A stretch of DNA of 40,525 bases from Faucicola osloensis_C (lineage in GTDB: Bacteria; Pseudomonadota; Gammaproteobacteria; Pseudomonadales; Moraxellaceae). Where the stretch lies: positions 1 to 40,525 of the forward strand of contig JABAHL010000019.1 of the NCBI GenBank assembly GCA_019353055.1, written 5' to 3'. The notes under the pieces were generated by a model that saw only the letters and a list, made by a program, of their open reading frames with translations, was not told where the DNA came from and did no database searches. Shown piece after piece: positions 24,742 through 33,672 of the stretch (its first letter is position 1; each line of letters begins with the position of its first letter). The position numbers were made by a program, and so were the translations under genes.

Positions 24742-25053
24742 ATGCAAATTTCAAAGCTATCCCCAACAATCGCCGTGCTGACGGTGATTTTGGCAACCAA
24801 TGTGCTGACAGGATGTGGGCAAAAAGGAGCATTGTACCTACCCAGCAACACCAGCAACAATAGCCAACAAGTAGTCGATGCTGCCGCCAAACCGACCAGC
24901 ACCACTGCCAATGCCTCTGATACCAAAGTCGATGTCAACACCCAAGACCCCAACGTCATGATTGATAATAACGCAACCCAAGCGCCGCATTCAGCGCCTC
25001 ACTCAGCGACCACACCATCGGTGCCATCGGTTGGAGGTAAAAATGATTACTAA
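24742..25053 (+). CDS. lptM: LPS-assembly lipoprotein LptM (YifL/LppL)
   Basis: A 103-residue lipoprotein. Lipobox LTGC with Cys 25, followed at once by GQKGALYLP, the family hallmark (E. coli CGLKGPLYFP). LptM assists oxidative maturation of the LptD/E translocon in the outer membrane. The C-terminal 65 residues are low-complexity Ser/Thr/Asn/Pro, longer than in E. coli (67 residues in total). A TTG at 24655 would extend the frame upstream, but it would overlap the promoter; AAGGG lies 5 nt before the ATG at 24742. It overlaps lysA by 11 nt, as expected from the lppL-lysA-dapF order of pseudomonads. Confidence 0.9.
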   Translation: MQISKLSPTIAVLTVILATNVLTGCGQKGALYLPSNTSNNSQQVVDAAAKPTSTTANASDTKVDVNTQDPNVMIDNNATQAPHSAPHSATTPSVPSVGGKNDY

Positions 25054-26350
25054 TGATGCAGCCGCAAGTTTAGCGATCAATCCGACCGAACACGTCAAAT
25101 CAATCAACTGTCTGAATTATGATGACAATGCCCTGACGATGGATGGCGTCAGTCTTATAGATATCGCAAAGACCTTCGGCACACCGACCTATGTGTATAG
25201 TCAGCAGGCAATTTTGGCAGCCTATAAAGCTTATGATGATAGTTTTGCTGAGATTGACCATCAGATTTGTTATGCGGTAAAAGCCAATAGTAACCTTGCT
25301 GTATTAAACGAACTTGCCAAAGCAGGGGCAGGGTTTGATATCGTCACAGGGGGCGAGCTTGCGCGGGTTTTGGCTGCGGGCGGTGACCCCAAAAAAATCG
25401 TATTTTCAGGACTTGGCAAAACCGCCGAAGATATCCGCAGTGCCCTTGAAGTAGAGATTGCTTGCTTTAATGTCGAATCAGAAGCTGAGCTGTACCGCAT
25501 CAATGCCGTGGCGGGCAAACTACAGCAGCAAGCGCCAATTTCGCTACGCGTCAATCCCAACGTCGACGCGCAAACCCATCCGTATATCTCCACAGGGCTC
25601 AAAGAAAATAAATTCGGCATTACCCATGAAGATGCGCCCCGTATCTACCAAATTGCCCATGACTTACCGCACTTAAAAGTCGTTGGTATTGATTGTCATA
25701 TTGGCTCGCAGTTGACCCAAGTTCAGCCTTTTATGGATGCATTGGATAAAGTGATTGAGATGATTCACGCACTTGCCAAGCAAGGTATTGCGCTTGAGCA
25801 TATTGATTTGGGCGGTGGCTTGGGTGTGCAGTATATTGACGAAGACGTTGCAAGTATTGAAGAATTTGCGCAGTTACTCTTACCCAAACTCAAAACTTTA
25901 GGCTTAACACTGTATCTAGAGCCAGGTCGTAGCATCGTTGCCAATGCAGGCGTATTGTTGACTCGCGTGGATATTTTAAAACCTACCGAACACAAAAATT
26001 TTGCCATTGTCGATGCCGCGATGAATGATTTGATTCGTCCAGCACTTTATCAGTCAGAGATGGCGGTCATTCCTACACAGTTGAACTCACCGGTTGAACC
26101 CAAAGTATGGGATATGGTCGGGGCGATTTGTGAGACGGGCGACTTTTTGGCAAAAAACCGTGTGTTGGCATTGGCTGACAATGATATTCTAGCCATCACA
26201 GGCGCAGGGGCGTATGGGTTTGTAATGTCGAGCAATTACAATAGCCGCCCACGTGCTTGTGAAATTTTGGTCAAAGAGGGTCACGCCCATGTCATTCGCG
26301 AGCGTGAAACGGTTGAGAGCCTTTGGCAAAACGAAAAATTGGTAGAATAA
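25043..26350 (+). CDS. lysA: Diaminopimelate decarboxylase
   Basis: A 435-residue PLP enzyme that makes L-lysine from meso-diaminopimelate in the cytosol. The PLP lysine is Lys 80 in YAVKANSN; other motifs are GFDIVTGGEL, HIGSQ, the phosphate-binding GGGLGV, LYLEPGRSIVANAG and the substrate Cys in GAICETGDFLA. GGAGG at 25033-25037 is 5 nt from the ATG at 25043, inside the end of lptM, which fixes the start. The N-terminus is about 20 residues longer than usual. Confidence 0.97.
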   Translation: MITNDAAASLAINPTEHVKSINCLNYDDNALTMDGVSLIDIAKTFGTPTYVYSQQAILAAYKAYDDSFAEIDHQICYAVKANSNLAVLNELAKAGAGFDIVTGGELARVLAAGGDPKKIVFSGLGKTAEDIRSALEVEIACFNVESEAELYRINAVAGKLQQQAPISLRVNPNVDAQTHPYISTGLKENKFGITHEDAPRIYQIAHDLPHLKVVGIDCHIGSQLTQVQPFMDALDKVIEMIHALAKQGIALEHIDLGGGLGVQYIDEDVASIEEFAQLLLPKLKTLGLTLYLEPGRSIVANAGVLLTRVDILKPTEHKNFAIVDAAMNDLIRPALYQSEMAVIPTQLNSPVEPKVWDMVGAICETGDFLAKNRVLALADNDILAITGAGAYGFVMSSNYNSRPRACEILVKEGHAHVIRERETVESLWQNEKLVE

Positions 26351-26405
26351 ATCTAAACTGTAAGGTTTGCTAGCAACGCTAAGCCTTATTTGTCCCGCTG
26401 AGCCC

Positions 26406-26476
26406 AAAACCTTAGCAACTGAAACCAAAACCTTAGCAGCCAAGCCGAAATTTGCTTGACTTGCTAAGGTTTTTTT
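26406..26476 (+). terminator. Complex terminator after lysA with duplicated 5' arm
   Basis: AAAACCTTAGCA (26427-26438) pairs with TGCTAAGGTTTT (26462-26473), with an inner CAAGC/GCTTG stem, ending in a T-run to 26476. An identical copy of the 5' arm at 26406-26417 could pair instead, and a complementary TAAGG word occurs near 26361. Strong terminator; the extra arms are unexplained. Confidence 0.82.
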
Positions 26477-26555
26477 GTTCCCCAATTACCTTATAAAAAA
26501 TCGGCTATCATGATAAGATAGCGTGCATAAATCAAAATAATTTTAAGGAATAACA

Positions 26556-27488
26556 ATGTTAATTGAATTTACTAAAATGCATGGACTGGGAAATGACTTT
26601 ATGGTCATTGACCTAGTCACACAGCGACTTCACTTGACCAAAGAGTTGGTAGCGTTGTTAGGGGATAGACACTTAGGCATTGGCTTTGACCAGTTGCTGA
26701 TTGTTGAGCCGCCAAGCCGCCCTGATGTCGATTTTCGCTATCGTATTTTTAACAAAGATGGCAGTGAAGTGCAGCAATGCGGCAATGGGGCTAGGTGTTT
26801 TGCCCGCTTTGTGCAGGCGCGTAAATTGTCATTTAAACAACGTATTCGAGTAGAAACCGCCAGCGGTATTATCACCCTTAGCACCGATGATTATGGCTGG
26901 GTAAAAGTGGATATGGGTAAACCAAAATTTGAGCCTGATGAGATTCCTTTTACCCCCAAAACCATTACTAAAGTTCAAAACTCATATCGGCTCAATGTGG
27001 ATGGTACGCCTGTGACACTCTATGTCGCCAATATGGGCAATCCCCATGCCGTCATCAAAGTGGATGATGTATTGACCGCCGAGGTGGAAAAACTCGGTAA
27101 AGCCATTGAGAGCCACCCTGCATTTCCTGAGCGCGTCAATGTCGGGTTTATGCAGGTGATGAATAATCGCCATATCAGACTGCGTGTGTATGAGCGCGGC
27201 GTGGGCGAAACGCAAGCTTGTGGTACGGGTGCGTGTGCTGCCGTTGTCACAGGGGTGCGTGAAGGCTGGCTAGATGAAGGCGTGGATATTCGAGCACAGT
27301 TGTATGGCGGCAGTTTGGTGATTCGTTGGCAAGAAGGCTATCCTGTGTATATGACCGGTCCTGCGACCTTTGTGTACGAAGGCGTCTTTAGTCCTGAGGG
27401 TTTGATGGCAGGTGCAGGGCTGAAATTTGCGCCGGCACAACCAAGTGAGGAACATCGCTCAGATGAGGGACATCCTTACCATGAATAG
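26556..27488 (+). CDS. dapF: Diaminopimelate epimerase
   Basis: A 310-residue PLP-independent racemase converting LL- to meso-diaminopimelate for lysine and peptidoglycan. The two catalytic Cys are Cys 75 (QQCGNGARCF) and Cys 222 (TQACGTGACA). It opens FTKMHGLGNDFMVID. Typical length is about 275; the extra roughly 30 residues are a polar C-terminal tail (from SPEGLMAGAG to HPYHE). TAAGGA lies 7 nt before the ATG. xerC follows after 24 nt. Confidence 0.96.
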   Translation: MLIEFTKMHGLGNDFMVIDLVTQRLHLTKELVALLGDRHLGIGFDQLLIVEPPSRPDVDFRYRIFNKDGSEVQQCGNGARCFARFVQARKLSFKQRIRVETASGIITLSTDDYGWVKVDMGKPKFEPDEIPFTPKTITKVQNSYRLNVDGTPVTLYVANMGNPHAVIKVDDVLTAEVEKLGKAIESHPAFPERVNVGFMQVMNNRHIRLRVYERGVGETQACGTGACAAVVTGVREGWLDEGVDIRAQLYGGSLVIRWQEGYPVYMTGPATFVYEGVFSPEGLMAGAGLKFAPAQPSEEHRSDEGHPYHE

Positions 27489-27512
27489 CACCCAACCTCG
27501 CTAACCGACACT

Positions 27513-28547
27513 ATGACAACTAGCCGTAGCCTAAGTCAAGGCAAAAATAGTCAAGGGAAAAAGGGCAACCGTGTAGGCAAATCAACAAACGATGATTTGC
27601 CCACCCACTTAACGCCGCATGCGGCAGAAACTGTGCTCAATACCGATGACCAAGCTTTGGTAGATCGCTGGCTGGCTGAGCTAAGCAGTAAGCGTTATAG
27701 CGCGGCGACTATCAAAAGTTACCGCCAAGCACTACAGCCTTTTTTGGCGTATTGCTATGAGCAACATACCGAGCTTTGTCACATTACCCGTCAGCAGTTG
27801 TCAGACTTCCTAATTAGCCGATTAGATGTTGATAAAATATCCAAATCCAGTAGTCAATATGAACTGACCGTGTTGCGTCAACTTTACAAATGGTTGATTG
27901 CTCAGCAGCTGATGACGCTAAATCCTACCACAACCATACGCCTCAAACGCGCCCCGAGACCTTTGCCCACATTACTCGATATAGACGTATTATCCCAGTT
28001 ATTAGACCAAGCTGCGCCAGAAGATAGCAATGAAGCGCGGTTATGGATTCGCGATAAAGCCATGCTAGAATTACTGTATGGTAGTGGTTTACGGGTCGGC
28101 GAGCTAGTGGGACTTAATATGTCTGACATCGACAAATCACAGCGGCTGTTACGAGTACTCGGTAAAGGCGGAAAAACGCGCATCGTACCGATTGGCGAGA
28201 AAGCCTGGCAAGCACTCATCAACTATTTGCCGCATCGGTCGCTATGGGTAGAGGAGCAAGACCCTGCGGTATTTGTCAGTGAGCGTTATGGGACGCGTAT
28301 CTCAACACGCACCGTGCAGCTACGTATCAAGCTACAGGCCAAACGTGCCGGTATCGCGCAAGACTTATACCCGCATTTACTGAGACACTGTTTTGCGTCA
28401 CATATTTTAAGTGATAGTGGTGATTTACGTGGCGTTCAGGAATTGCTAGGACACAGTGATATTAGTACCACACAGATTTATACCCATTTGGATTTTGGGC
28501 ATTTATCGCAAGTGTATGACAAAGCGCATCCCCGCTCACGGCGATAG
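27513..28547 (+). CDS. xerC: Tyrosine recombinase XerC
   Basis: A 344-residue site-specific recombinase that, with XerD, resolves chromosome dimers at dif. After a basic, disordered N-terminal extension of about 45 residues there is a SAM-like core-binding domain (SAATIKSYRQALQPFL) and the catalytic domain. Catalytic residues: Arg 194 (GSGLRVGEL), the Lys hairpin GKGGKTR, His 288 and Arg 291 (HLLRHCFA), His 314 (LGHSDIST) and nucleophile Tyr 323 (QIYTHLDF). Its place next to dapF identifies it as the housekeeping XerC, not a phage integrase. The DUF484 gene found between dapF and xerC in pseudomonads is absent. Confidence 0.95.
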   Translation: MTTSRSLSQGKNSQGKKGNRVGKSTNDDLPTHLTPHAAETVLNTDDQALVDRWLAELSSKRYSAATIKSYRQALQPFLAYCYEQHTELCHITRQQLSDFLISRLDVDKISKSSSQYELTVLRQLYKWLIAQQLMTLNPTTTIRLKRAPRPLPTLLDIDVLSQLLDQAAPEDSNEARLWIRDKAMLELLYGSGLRVGELVGLNMSDIDKSQRLLRVLGKGGKTRIVPIGEKAWQALINYLPHRSLWVEEQDPAVFVSERYGTRISTRTVQLRIKLQAKRAGIAQDLYPHLLRHCFASHILSDSGDLRGVQELLGHSDISTTQIYTHLDFGHLSQVYDKAHPRSRR

Positions 28548-28633
28548 CTCAACAATAGTAGGCAGGTTAAGCAGTAATATTAGGCATGGAAAAAGTATTA
28601 AGCTTAAGCTTAGCCACATCAGTCTTAGCCATC
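28548..28633. other. Convergent gap after xerC, with 14-bp palindrome
   Basis: TAAGCTTAAGCTTA at 28599-28612 is a perfect palindrome between convergent genes. No T-rich terminator is seen. Confidence 0.5.
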
Positions 28634-29110
28634 TTAAGCATTTACCGCGCGGGTCAAATGCTCAGAAGTACGGCGAAGATTAAGGCTCAAGATAATCGCT
28701 AATCCACGCAGCATCTCAACACCGATACGAGGATAATCTGATAAAATTCGCTCAAAGTCGGCTCGTGACAAGGTGACAAGCGCACACAGGCTGGCGGCTT
28801 TAATTGTGGCGGAGCGAGTTAATAAATCTAACAGTGCCATTTCACCGGTACTTTCGCCCGCCCGAATTTCACCGACTTTAATTTCTGCCCCTGAAGGGCT
28901 GTATTTAATGACTGATAGCTCACCAATCAGCAAAAACGCCATAAAATCGCCATGCTCGCCTTCCGTAAATAAGACTTCTTGCGGACTCAACTGTTTAAAA
29001 TGTAGTGAGTTTTCGACCACTTGAAACATATAAGGATCAAGACGGCTAAAAATTGGGCTATTTTTTAAATATTCAAAAAGTGGATTATCCATTTTTCGCT
29101 TAAGGGTCAT
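28634..29110 (-). CDS. Stand-alone cyclic-nucleotide-binding-domain protein
   Basis: A 158-residue protein made of one cNMP-binding domain (Crp-type beta-barrel, residues about 20-130). Visible family features: FSRLDPYMFQVV, LFTEGEHGDFMAFLLIGELSV and the phosphate-binding-cassette region GESTGEMALLDLLTRSATIKA with its conserved Gly-Glu and Arg. It lacks the helix-turn-helix of Crp/Fnr regulators, so it is unlikely to bind DNA itself and may act through a partner. The ATG overlaps the stop of the upstream nitrilase gene by one base (TAATG), indicating translational coupling. The ligand (cAMP, cGMP or none) cannot be told. Confidence 0.85.
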   Translation of the reverse strand: MTLKRKMDNPLFEYLKNSPIFSRLDPYMFQVVENSLHFKQLSPQEVLFTEGEHGDFMAFLLIGELSVIKYSPSGAEIKVGEIRAGESTGEMALLDLLTRSATIKAASLCALVTLSRADFERILSDYPRIGVEMLRGLAIILSLNLRRTSEHLTRAVNA

Positions 29111-30147
29111 TAGGTACTATTTGCTATGATAGTCAATTTTTGACATTCGAGCAACGCAATATTCTGCCGAGTTATTTGCTGCGCATCCGCATCAAAGTCG
29201 GCAAAAATCACGCTCGGGGCTTGCTGTGATGGGGTTGTTTTAACCGCAGTTTGGTCAGTAGTTTGGTCAAGCGGTTGGCGACTATTTGACTTAGGCAGCC
29301 AACTTGCCGCTTTGGCGGATAAAGGTAAATGCGCTAAATTGTTGGTGATATCAAAATCTCGGGTTGCTGCGTTGTTTGCTGTGTCGTTTGCTACGTCGAT
29401 TATTTGGGTCAAAACGCGCTCACCATCGCTGCTGATAAATTCGCTATGCCCCCAAGTGCTGCGAACGTTGCCAGGCGCTGAGGGATTGACGACATGCTCA
29501 CCTGTTTGACCTGCGCCAATGACCATACATTGACTATCAAGCGCCCTTGCGGTGAGTAGCGCATGCCAATGTGCTTTACCTGTTTGGTAAGTAAACGCCG
29601 AAGGCGCGGTGAGTATATCTGCGCCTAGTTCGCGGAGCTTGACCGCAAGGGTGGGGAAACGAATGTCAAAACATACCATCATGCCGACTTTGCCAAACTC
29701 GGTATCCGCCACAATAAGCGCATTACCAGCTTCGAAGGTTCTACCTTCATCATAGTTGCCTGTGCTATCATTGACGATGGCTTTGAACAAATGAATTTTG
29801 TCATAGCGCGCTAAGCAGTCGCCTGCTGGGTCAAATAATAGTGAGCTTTGGCGAAGTTTGCCGTCAGCGACAGGCGTACCGTCAGGTCGATACGGGCAGG
29901 GCAAGGTACCTGCCAGTAGATACACACCGTAGTGACGGGCAGCCTGTGCTGACCAAGCCTTTAAGGCATCAAAATATTGACTGGCAAAACCCTGTTTGCC
30001 AAAACAAAAAGCGTTTTCTGGCAAAATCACCATGCGGGTGCCGCGTTCACTGGCAATTTTAATACCTAATTCAATAGATTGAAGATTTGCTAAGATATCG
30101 GTCTGGCTATTGAGTTCAACAATCGCAAATTTTGTCAGTTTTGTCAT
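29110..30147 (-). CDS. Nitrilase-superfamily carbon-nitrogen hydrolase
   Basis: A 345-residue cytosolic amidase of the nitrilase superfamily. The catalytic triad is visible: Glu 44 (LPENAFCF), Lys 117 (YDKIHLF) and Cys 159 (MVCFDIRFP). This set resembles the NIT1/NIT2 or YbeM-like branch (deaminated-glutathione amidase or omega-amidase), but the substrate is not certain. The catalytic domain ends near residue 260; the remaining roughly 80 residues, rich in Asn, Thr and Gln, are an unusual tail with no recognised domain. It is coupled to the cyclic-nucleotide-binding protein downstream. Confidence 0.88.
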   Translation of the reverse strand: MTKLTKFAIVELNSQTDILANLQSIELGIKIASERGTRMVILPENAFCFGKQGFASQYFDALKAWSAQAARHYGVYLLAGTLPCPYRPDGTPVADGKLRQSSLLFDPAGDCLARYDKIHLFKAIVNDSTGNYDEGRTFEAGNALIVADTEFGKVGMMVCFDIRFPTLAVKLRELGADILTAPSAFTYQTGKAHWHALLTARALDSQCMVIGAGQTGEHVVNPSAPGNVRSTWGHSEFISSDGERVLTQIIDVANDTANNAATRDFDITNNLAHLPLSAKAASWLPKSNSRQPLDQTTDQTAVKTTPSQQAPSVIFADFDADAQQITRQNIALLECQKLTIIANST

Positions 30148-30354
30148 GGTGTGATTTCGTAAGCAAAAAATTTAGGAGAATTTGTGGGTGCTGCCGCTAA
30201 GCACAGTTAAGCTAAGTGCAGATAATTAATATACGGCTGAATGTCAAAAAATACTAGCATATCTTGTTGAAACAATACTAAACTAGCAACCTAGCAGAGC
30301 ATGGACACACCATCTAAACTAACCTCACTAGAATAAGGCTTAAAAAAACGCGTT

Positions 30355-32136
30355 ATGAAAATTGGTATTGGGGCAAAGCTAACGACGGGGATGACACTCA
30401 CTCCGCAAATGCAGCAGGCAATTCGCTTGCTGCAATTATCGAGTCTTGAACTTGAACAAGAAGTGCAGCTTAAACTCGATAGCAACCCCCTGCTTGAGCG
30501 TGAAGAAGAGTGGGAGACGTCTTATGAAGACGCTGATAATGCTGCCGATGGCGAAAACTATCCAGAACACGATACAGATAACGATTATGACTATGACGAT
30601 GATGACTATCAAGTAGAAGCTGTCGAGTTGTCTGAAGTTGATTTGGATGACTATACCCGTCATGAAACTGAGGTGTTGGAAGATTATCTAGCGTCGGATG
30701 ATTTTTATCCCGCTTCTGCTAGCCAAGATTATCCCGAGCACAGTGAACCCTCGGCAGTGCATGAGTATGCAAGTGATAGTTACAGTGACAGTTATGATGA
30801 CAAGCATAGGGACAGTTATGCAGACAGCGATTACCGCTATGATGAGGAATTTGGCTTAGACGGCATTGATAGTAGCGAGCATCTTACCAGCCAGCAAATC
30901 GACATGCCGGTGGATGCACAGTGGGATGATATTTATAGCTATGAATCTTCAGCAACCACGGGCATTGATAGCGAAGACAGTCAGGATGATTATAAGCTTG
31001 CTACGCAAGGAAATATTCAAGATTATGTCCGTTGGCAGCTGAATTTAAGACGGCTTTCCACCATCGATATGCTGATGGCGGAGTATCTGATTGATAGCAT
31101 GGACGAGCGCGGTTTTATCACGTTATCGAATGATGAGCTATTTCAAAGTTTTGATACCATGTTGTCATTTTATCAAGTCGAAAACGTGGACTTGGCGCTT
31201 GAAGACATTGAACTTGTGGTGAAGCAAATACAAAACTGCGAGCCACTGGGCGTTGGCGCGAGAAATTTGGCAGAATGCTTGCTGATTCAGCTCAATAAAT
31301 TGCCGAGTGATACCCCCTCTTGGCAAGCAGCCAAACAAATCTTGATGCATTCAGAATTTTTTGCCAACAATAACATCAATGCGCTGCTTAAATCATCCAA
31401 TCTTGACGTCTCTGAGATTCAGCCTGCGCTTGCCTTATTGCGCACATTAAACCCCAATCCTGCATTGTCTTATGAAAAATCACAGCGCCAGCTCGATAAT
31501 GGCATTGAAAGCTACGACATTCCTGATGTCATTGTGGTGCAGCGAGGCAAACATTGGGAAGTCAGCCTAAACCCAGAGACTTTGCCAAAACTGCGTATTA
31601 ACCAAGTGTATGCCAAACTTGTCAGTCGCAATGATAACAGCGAGCAAGGTGTTTATCTAAAAGAGCAGCTGTATGATGCGCGGCTGTTTATCCGTAGTAT
31701 CGAAGAGCGTAATCAAAATCTACTCAAAGTTGCAACTTGTATCGTCAAACGTCAGCAGGCTTTTTTTGAGCAAGGCGTCATGGCAATGCAGCCAATGGTA
31801 CTCAAAGATGTGGCAGATGAAGTCGGCTTGCATGAGTCAACCGTTTCTCGCATCACTACCAGCAAAACCATCGTTACCCCCAAAGGGCTATTTAGCCTGA
31901 AATATTTCTTTTCCAGTCAAGTCAGTAGTGATGAGGGGGAAGGCGTTTCTTCGACCGCTATCAGCGCGATGATCAAGCAAATGATTGAGGCAGAAGACCC
32001 CAAAAAACCGCTATCTGATAGTAGTATTATGAAGCACCTGCAAGATAAAGGTATTGATATTGCCCGCCGTACCGTGACCAAATACCGAGAAGGTATGAAC
32101 ATCGGTTCTTCTACGCAGCGTAAAGTGCGGTTTTGA
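30355..32136 (+). CDS. rpoN: RNA polymerase sigma-54 factor
   Basis: A 593-residue sigma-54, far above the usual roughly 480. Region I (residues 1-45) is Gln/Leu-rich with LTPQMQQAIRLLQLSSLELEQEV, the enhancer-responsive part. Region II, residues about 46-216, is a greatly enlarged acidic, Asp/Tyr/Ser-rich linker. The core-binding domain starts at GNIQDYVRWQL, the DNA-binding domain includes the helix-turn-helix DVADEVGLHESTVSRIT, and the RpoN box ARRTVTKYRE is at residues 570-579. The protein should direct transcription from -24/-12 promoters with enhancer-binding activators. The usual neighbours lptB and hpf are not adjacent; a nitrilase gene diverges upstream and a repeat array follows. 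Confidence 0.97.
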   Translation: MKIGIGAKLTTGMTLTPQMQQAIRLLQLSSLELEQEVQLKLDSNPLLEREEEWETSYEDADNAADGENYPEHDTDNDYDYDDDDYQVEAVELSEVDLDDYTRHETEVLEDYLASDDFYPASASQDYPEHSEPSAVHEYASDSYSDSYDDKHRDSYADSDYRYDEEFGLDGIDSSEHLTSQQIDMPVDAQWDDIYSYESSATTGIDSEDSQDDYKLATQGNIQDYVRWQLNLRRLSTIDMLMAEYLIDSMDERGFITLSNDELFQSFDTMLSFYQVENVDLALEDIELVVKQIQNCEPLGVGARNLAECLLIQLNKLPSDTPSWQAAKQILMHSEFFANNNINALLKSSNLDVSEIQPALALLRTLNPNPALSYEKSQRQLDNGIESYDIPDVIVVQRGKHWEVSLNPETLPKLRINQVYAKLVSRNDNSEQGVYLKEQLYDARLFIRSIEERNQNLLKVATCIVKRQQAFFEQGVMAMQPMVLKDVADEVGLHESTVSRITTSKTIVTPKGLFSLKYFFSSQVSSDEGEGVSSTAISAMIKQMIEAEDPKKPLSDSSIMKHLQDKGIDIARRTVTKYREGMNIGSSTQRKVRF

Positions 32137-32176
32137 CCGCAAAGTTGTGATTAGAGGGTCAGTCAAAATCTTTTCT

Positions 32177-32278
32177 AGCTGAATTCTCAAATTTAACTAA
32201 GCCGTCAAATATAACTAAATTTTTAAATTTAACTCAACTTTTAAATTTAACTGAATTTTCAAATTTAACTCAACTCTC
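32177..32278 (+). repeat. 18-bp minisatellite between rpoN and the antiporter gene
   Basis: Five 18-bp units start at 32189, 32207, 32225, 32243 and 32261, each close to AAATTTAACTNAANTTTT, plus a partial unit before (32177-32188). The repeats are contiguous, without spacers. In-frame TAA codons (for example in units 1 and 2) rule out a peptide repeat. Confidence 0.85.
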
Positions 32279-32419
32279 GAACTGTTAACAAATCTCTTGG
32301 TATTTTGCTAAACAGCAATGGTTGATGGCATGCCCACGTTTTTGCATAATGGATTCATAGGGGATAAACCTTTGACGCAGTAACATGGCTCTTTTAGCAA
32401 CTTATCTTGGTACACAGGT

Positions 32420-33658
32420 ATGCTTGAACACTATAATTTGATTTTACTTTTTTTAGGGTTGGCGTTTTTAATCGGGGCATTTTTTCCTGTGCTACCGCGC
32501 AAGCTTTCGATATCCTTGCCTACGATACAAATTACCTTTGGCGCACTGCTAGGGTATTTTTTTATGGGGCTGCCTAGAATTAATCCGCTTAATTATGGCG
32601 TTCCTATCGAGAAAGTTACAGAAGTGGTGGTGCTGATTTCGTTGGTTGGTTGTGGTATCAAGCTTGATAGTCCGCTCAATTGGAAAACTTGGCAACCGAC
32701 CTTAAGGTTGTTGGTGATTGTGATGCCAGTGGGTATTGCCGCGATGGCATTGATGGGGCATTATATTTTTGGACTCAGTATGGCGGCAGCTATTTTGCTC
32801 GGTGCGGTGTTAGCGCCAACCGACCCTGTATTAGCGGCAAGCATCCAAGTCGGTCCACCCAACTCTGAACGACAGGAAGATGTGACCCGATTTACCCTTA
32901 CTTCAGAGGCGGGCCTCAATGATGGACTGGCATTTCCGTTCGTGTATTTAGCGATAGCCATTGCTACGGCAGTGTCTCTCAATCAGGGTTTTGGTGCAGA
33001 AGATTGGCTGCATTGGTTGGGCTATGATGTGTTCTGGCGAATCATTGCAGGGGTGGCTGCGGGTTACTGTGTCGGTAAATTTTTGGCAAATTGGCTATTT
33101 ACCAAGGCACATCCGGATAAAGTCGAGCAAAGTTATATGGTATTAGCCTTGATGTTACTGGCCTATAGCATCACAGAGTTTGTGCATGGTTATGGTTTTA
33201 TTGCCGTATTCGTCGCTGCGTTAACCCTTCGGCGCTCAGAATGTGAACATGAATATCATGAGGGTTTGCATGATTTTGCTGAACAAATTGAAGGTTTGCT
33301 GATGTCGCTCGTGATGGTATTCTTGGGACTGCTCGTGGGTCAGGCGTTAGCGAGTGATGTCACCCTTAGCTGGCAAGTGTATGTGGTATGTTTGGCGTTT
33401 ATATTTTTGATACGTCCCATCGTGGGTTATTTTAGCCTAGGTAAACTGGGAATGAGTCGCAATGAACGCTGGGTAACCGCAGGACTGGGCATTCGCGGGA
33501 TTGGTACATTGTATTATATCGCCTATGCGATGAATAAAGGCGTATTTACCAGTGATGAAGCGTTAAAGATTTGGGTAATTTGTGTGGTAATGATTGCGAT
33601 GTCGGTGTTTTTACATGGGCTAACGGCTAATCGTCTATTGGCCATGACCAAAAATTAG
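32420..33658 (+). CDS. CPA1-family Na+/H+ (cation/proton) antiporter, NhaP-like
   Basis: A 412-residue inner-membrane protein with about 11-12 hydrophobic segments. The CPA1 ion-site motifs are LAPTDPVLAASIQVG (the TDP unwound helix) and TSEAGLNDGLAFPFVYLA (the ND pair). The later arginine/GxRG segment GIRGIGTLYYIAYA is also typical. It should exchange cytosolic Na+ or K+ for H+; the exact ion cannot be read. The Shine-Dalgarno before the ATG is weak. It ends at a shared terminator with thiS. Confidence 0.9.
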   Translation: MLEHYNLILLFLGLAFLIGAFFPVLPRKLSISLPTIQITFGALLGYFFMGLPRINPLNYGVPIEKVTEVVVLISLVGCGIKLDSPLNWKTWQPTLRLLVIVMPVGIAAMALMGHYIFGLSMAAAILLGAVLAPTDPVLAASIQVGPPNSERQEDVTRFTLTSEAGLNDGLAFPFVYLAIAIATAVSLNQGFGAEDWLHWLGYDVFWRIIAGVAAGYCVGKFLANWLFTKAHPDKVEQSYMVLALMLLAYSITEFVHGYGFIAVFVAALTLRRSECEHEYHEGLHDFAEQIEGLLMSLVMVFLGLLVGQALASDVTLSWQVYVVCLAFIFLIRPIVGYFSLGKLGMSRNERWVTAGLGIRGIGTLYYIAYAMNKGVFTSDEALKIWVICVVMIAMSVFLHGLTANRLLAMTKN

Positions 33659-33672
33659 TCCAACGCAAAAAT

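Noticed and set aside
27513..28547. Phage or integron integrase
   Set aside because: It is a tyrosine recombinase, but its position next to dapF and its length and motifs fit housekeeping XerC; no attachment site, phage or cassette genes are nearby.
32177..32278. Possible CRISPR array
   Set aside because: The 18-bp units are contiguous with no unique spacers and no cas genes are nearby.
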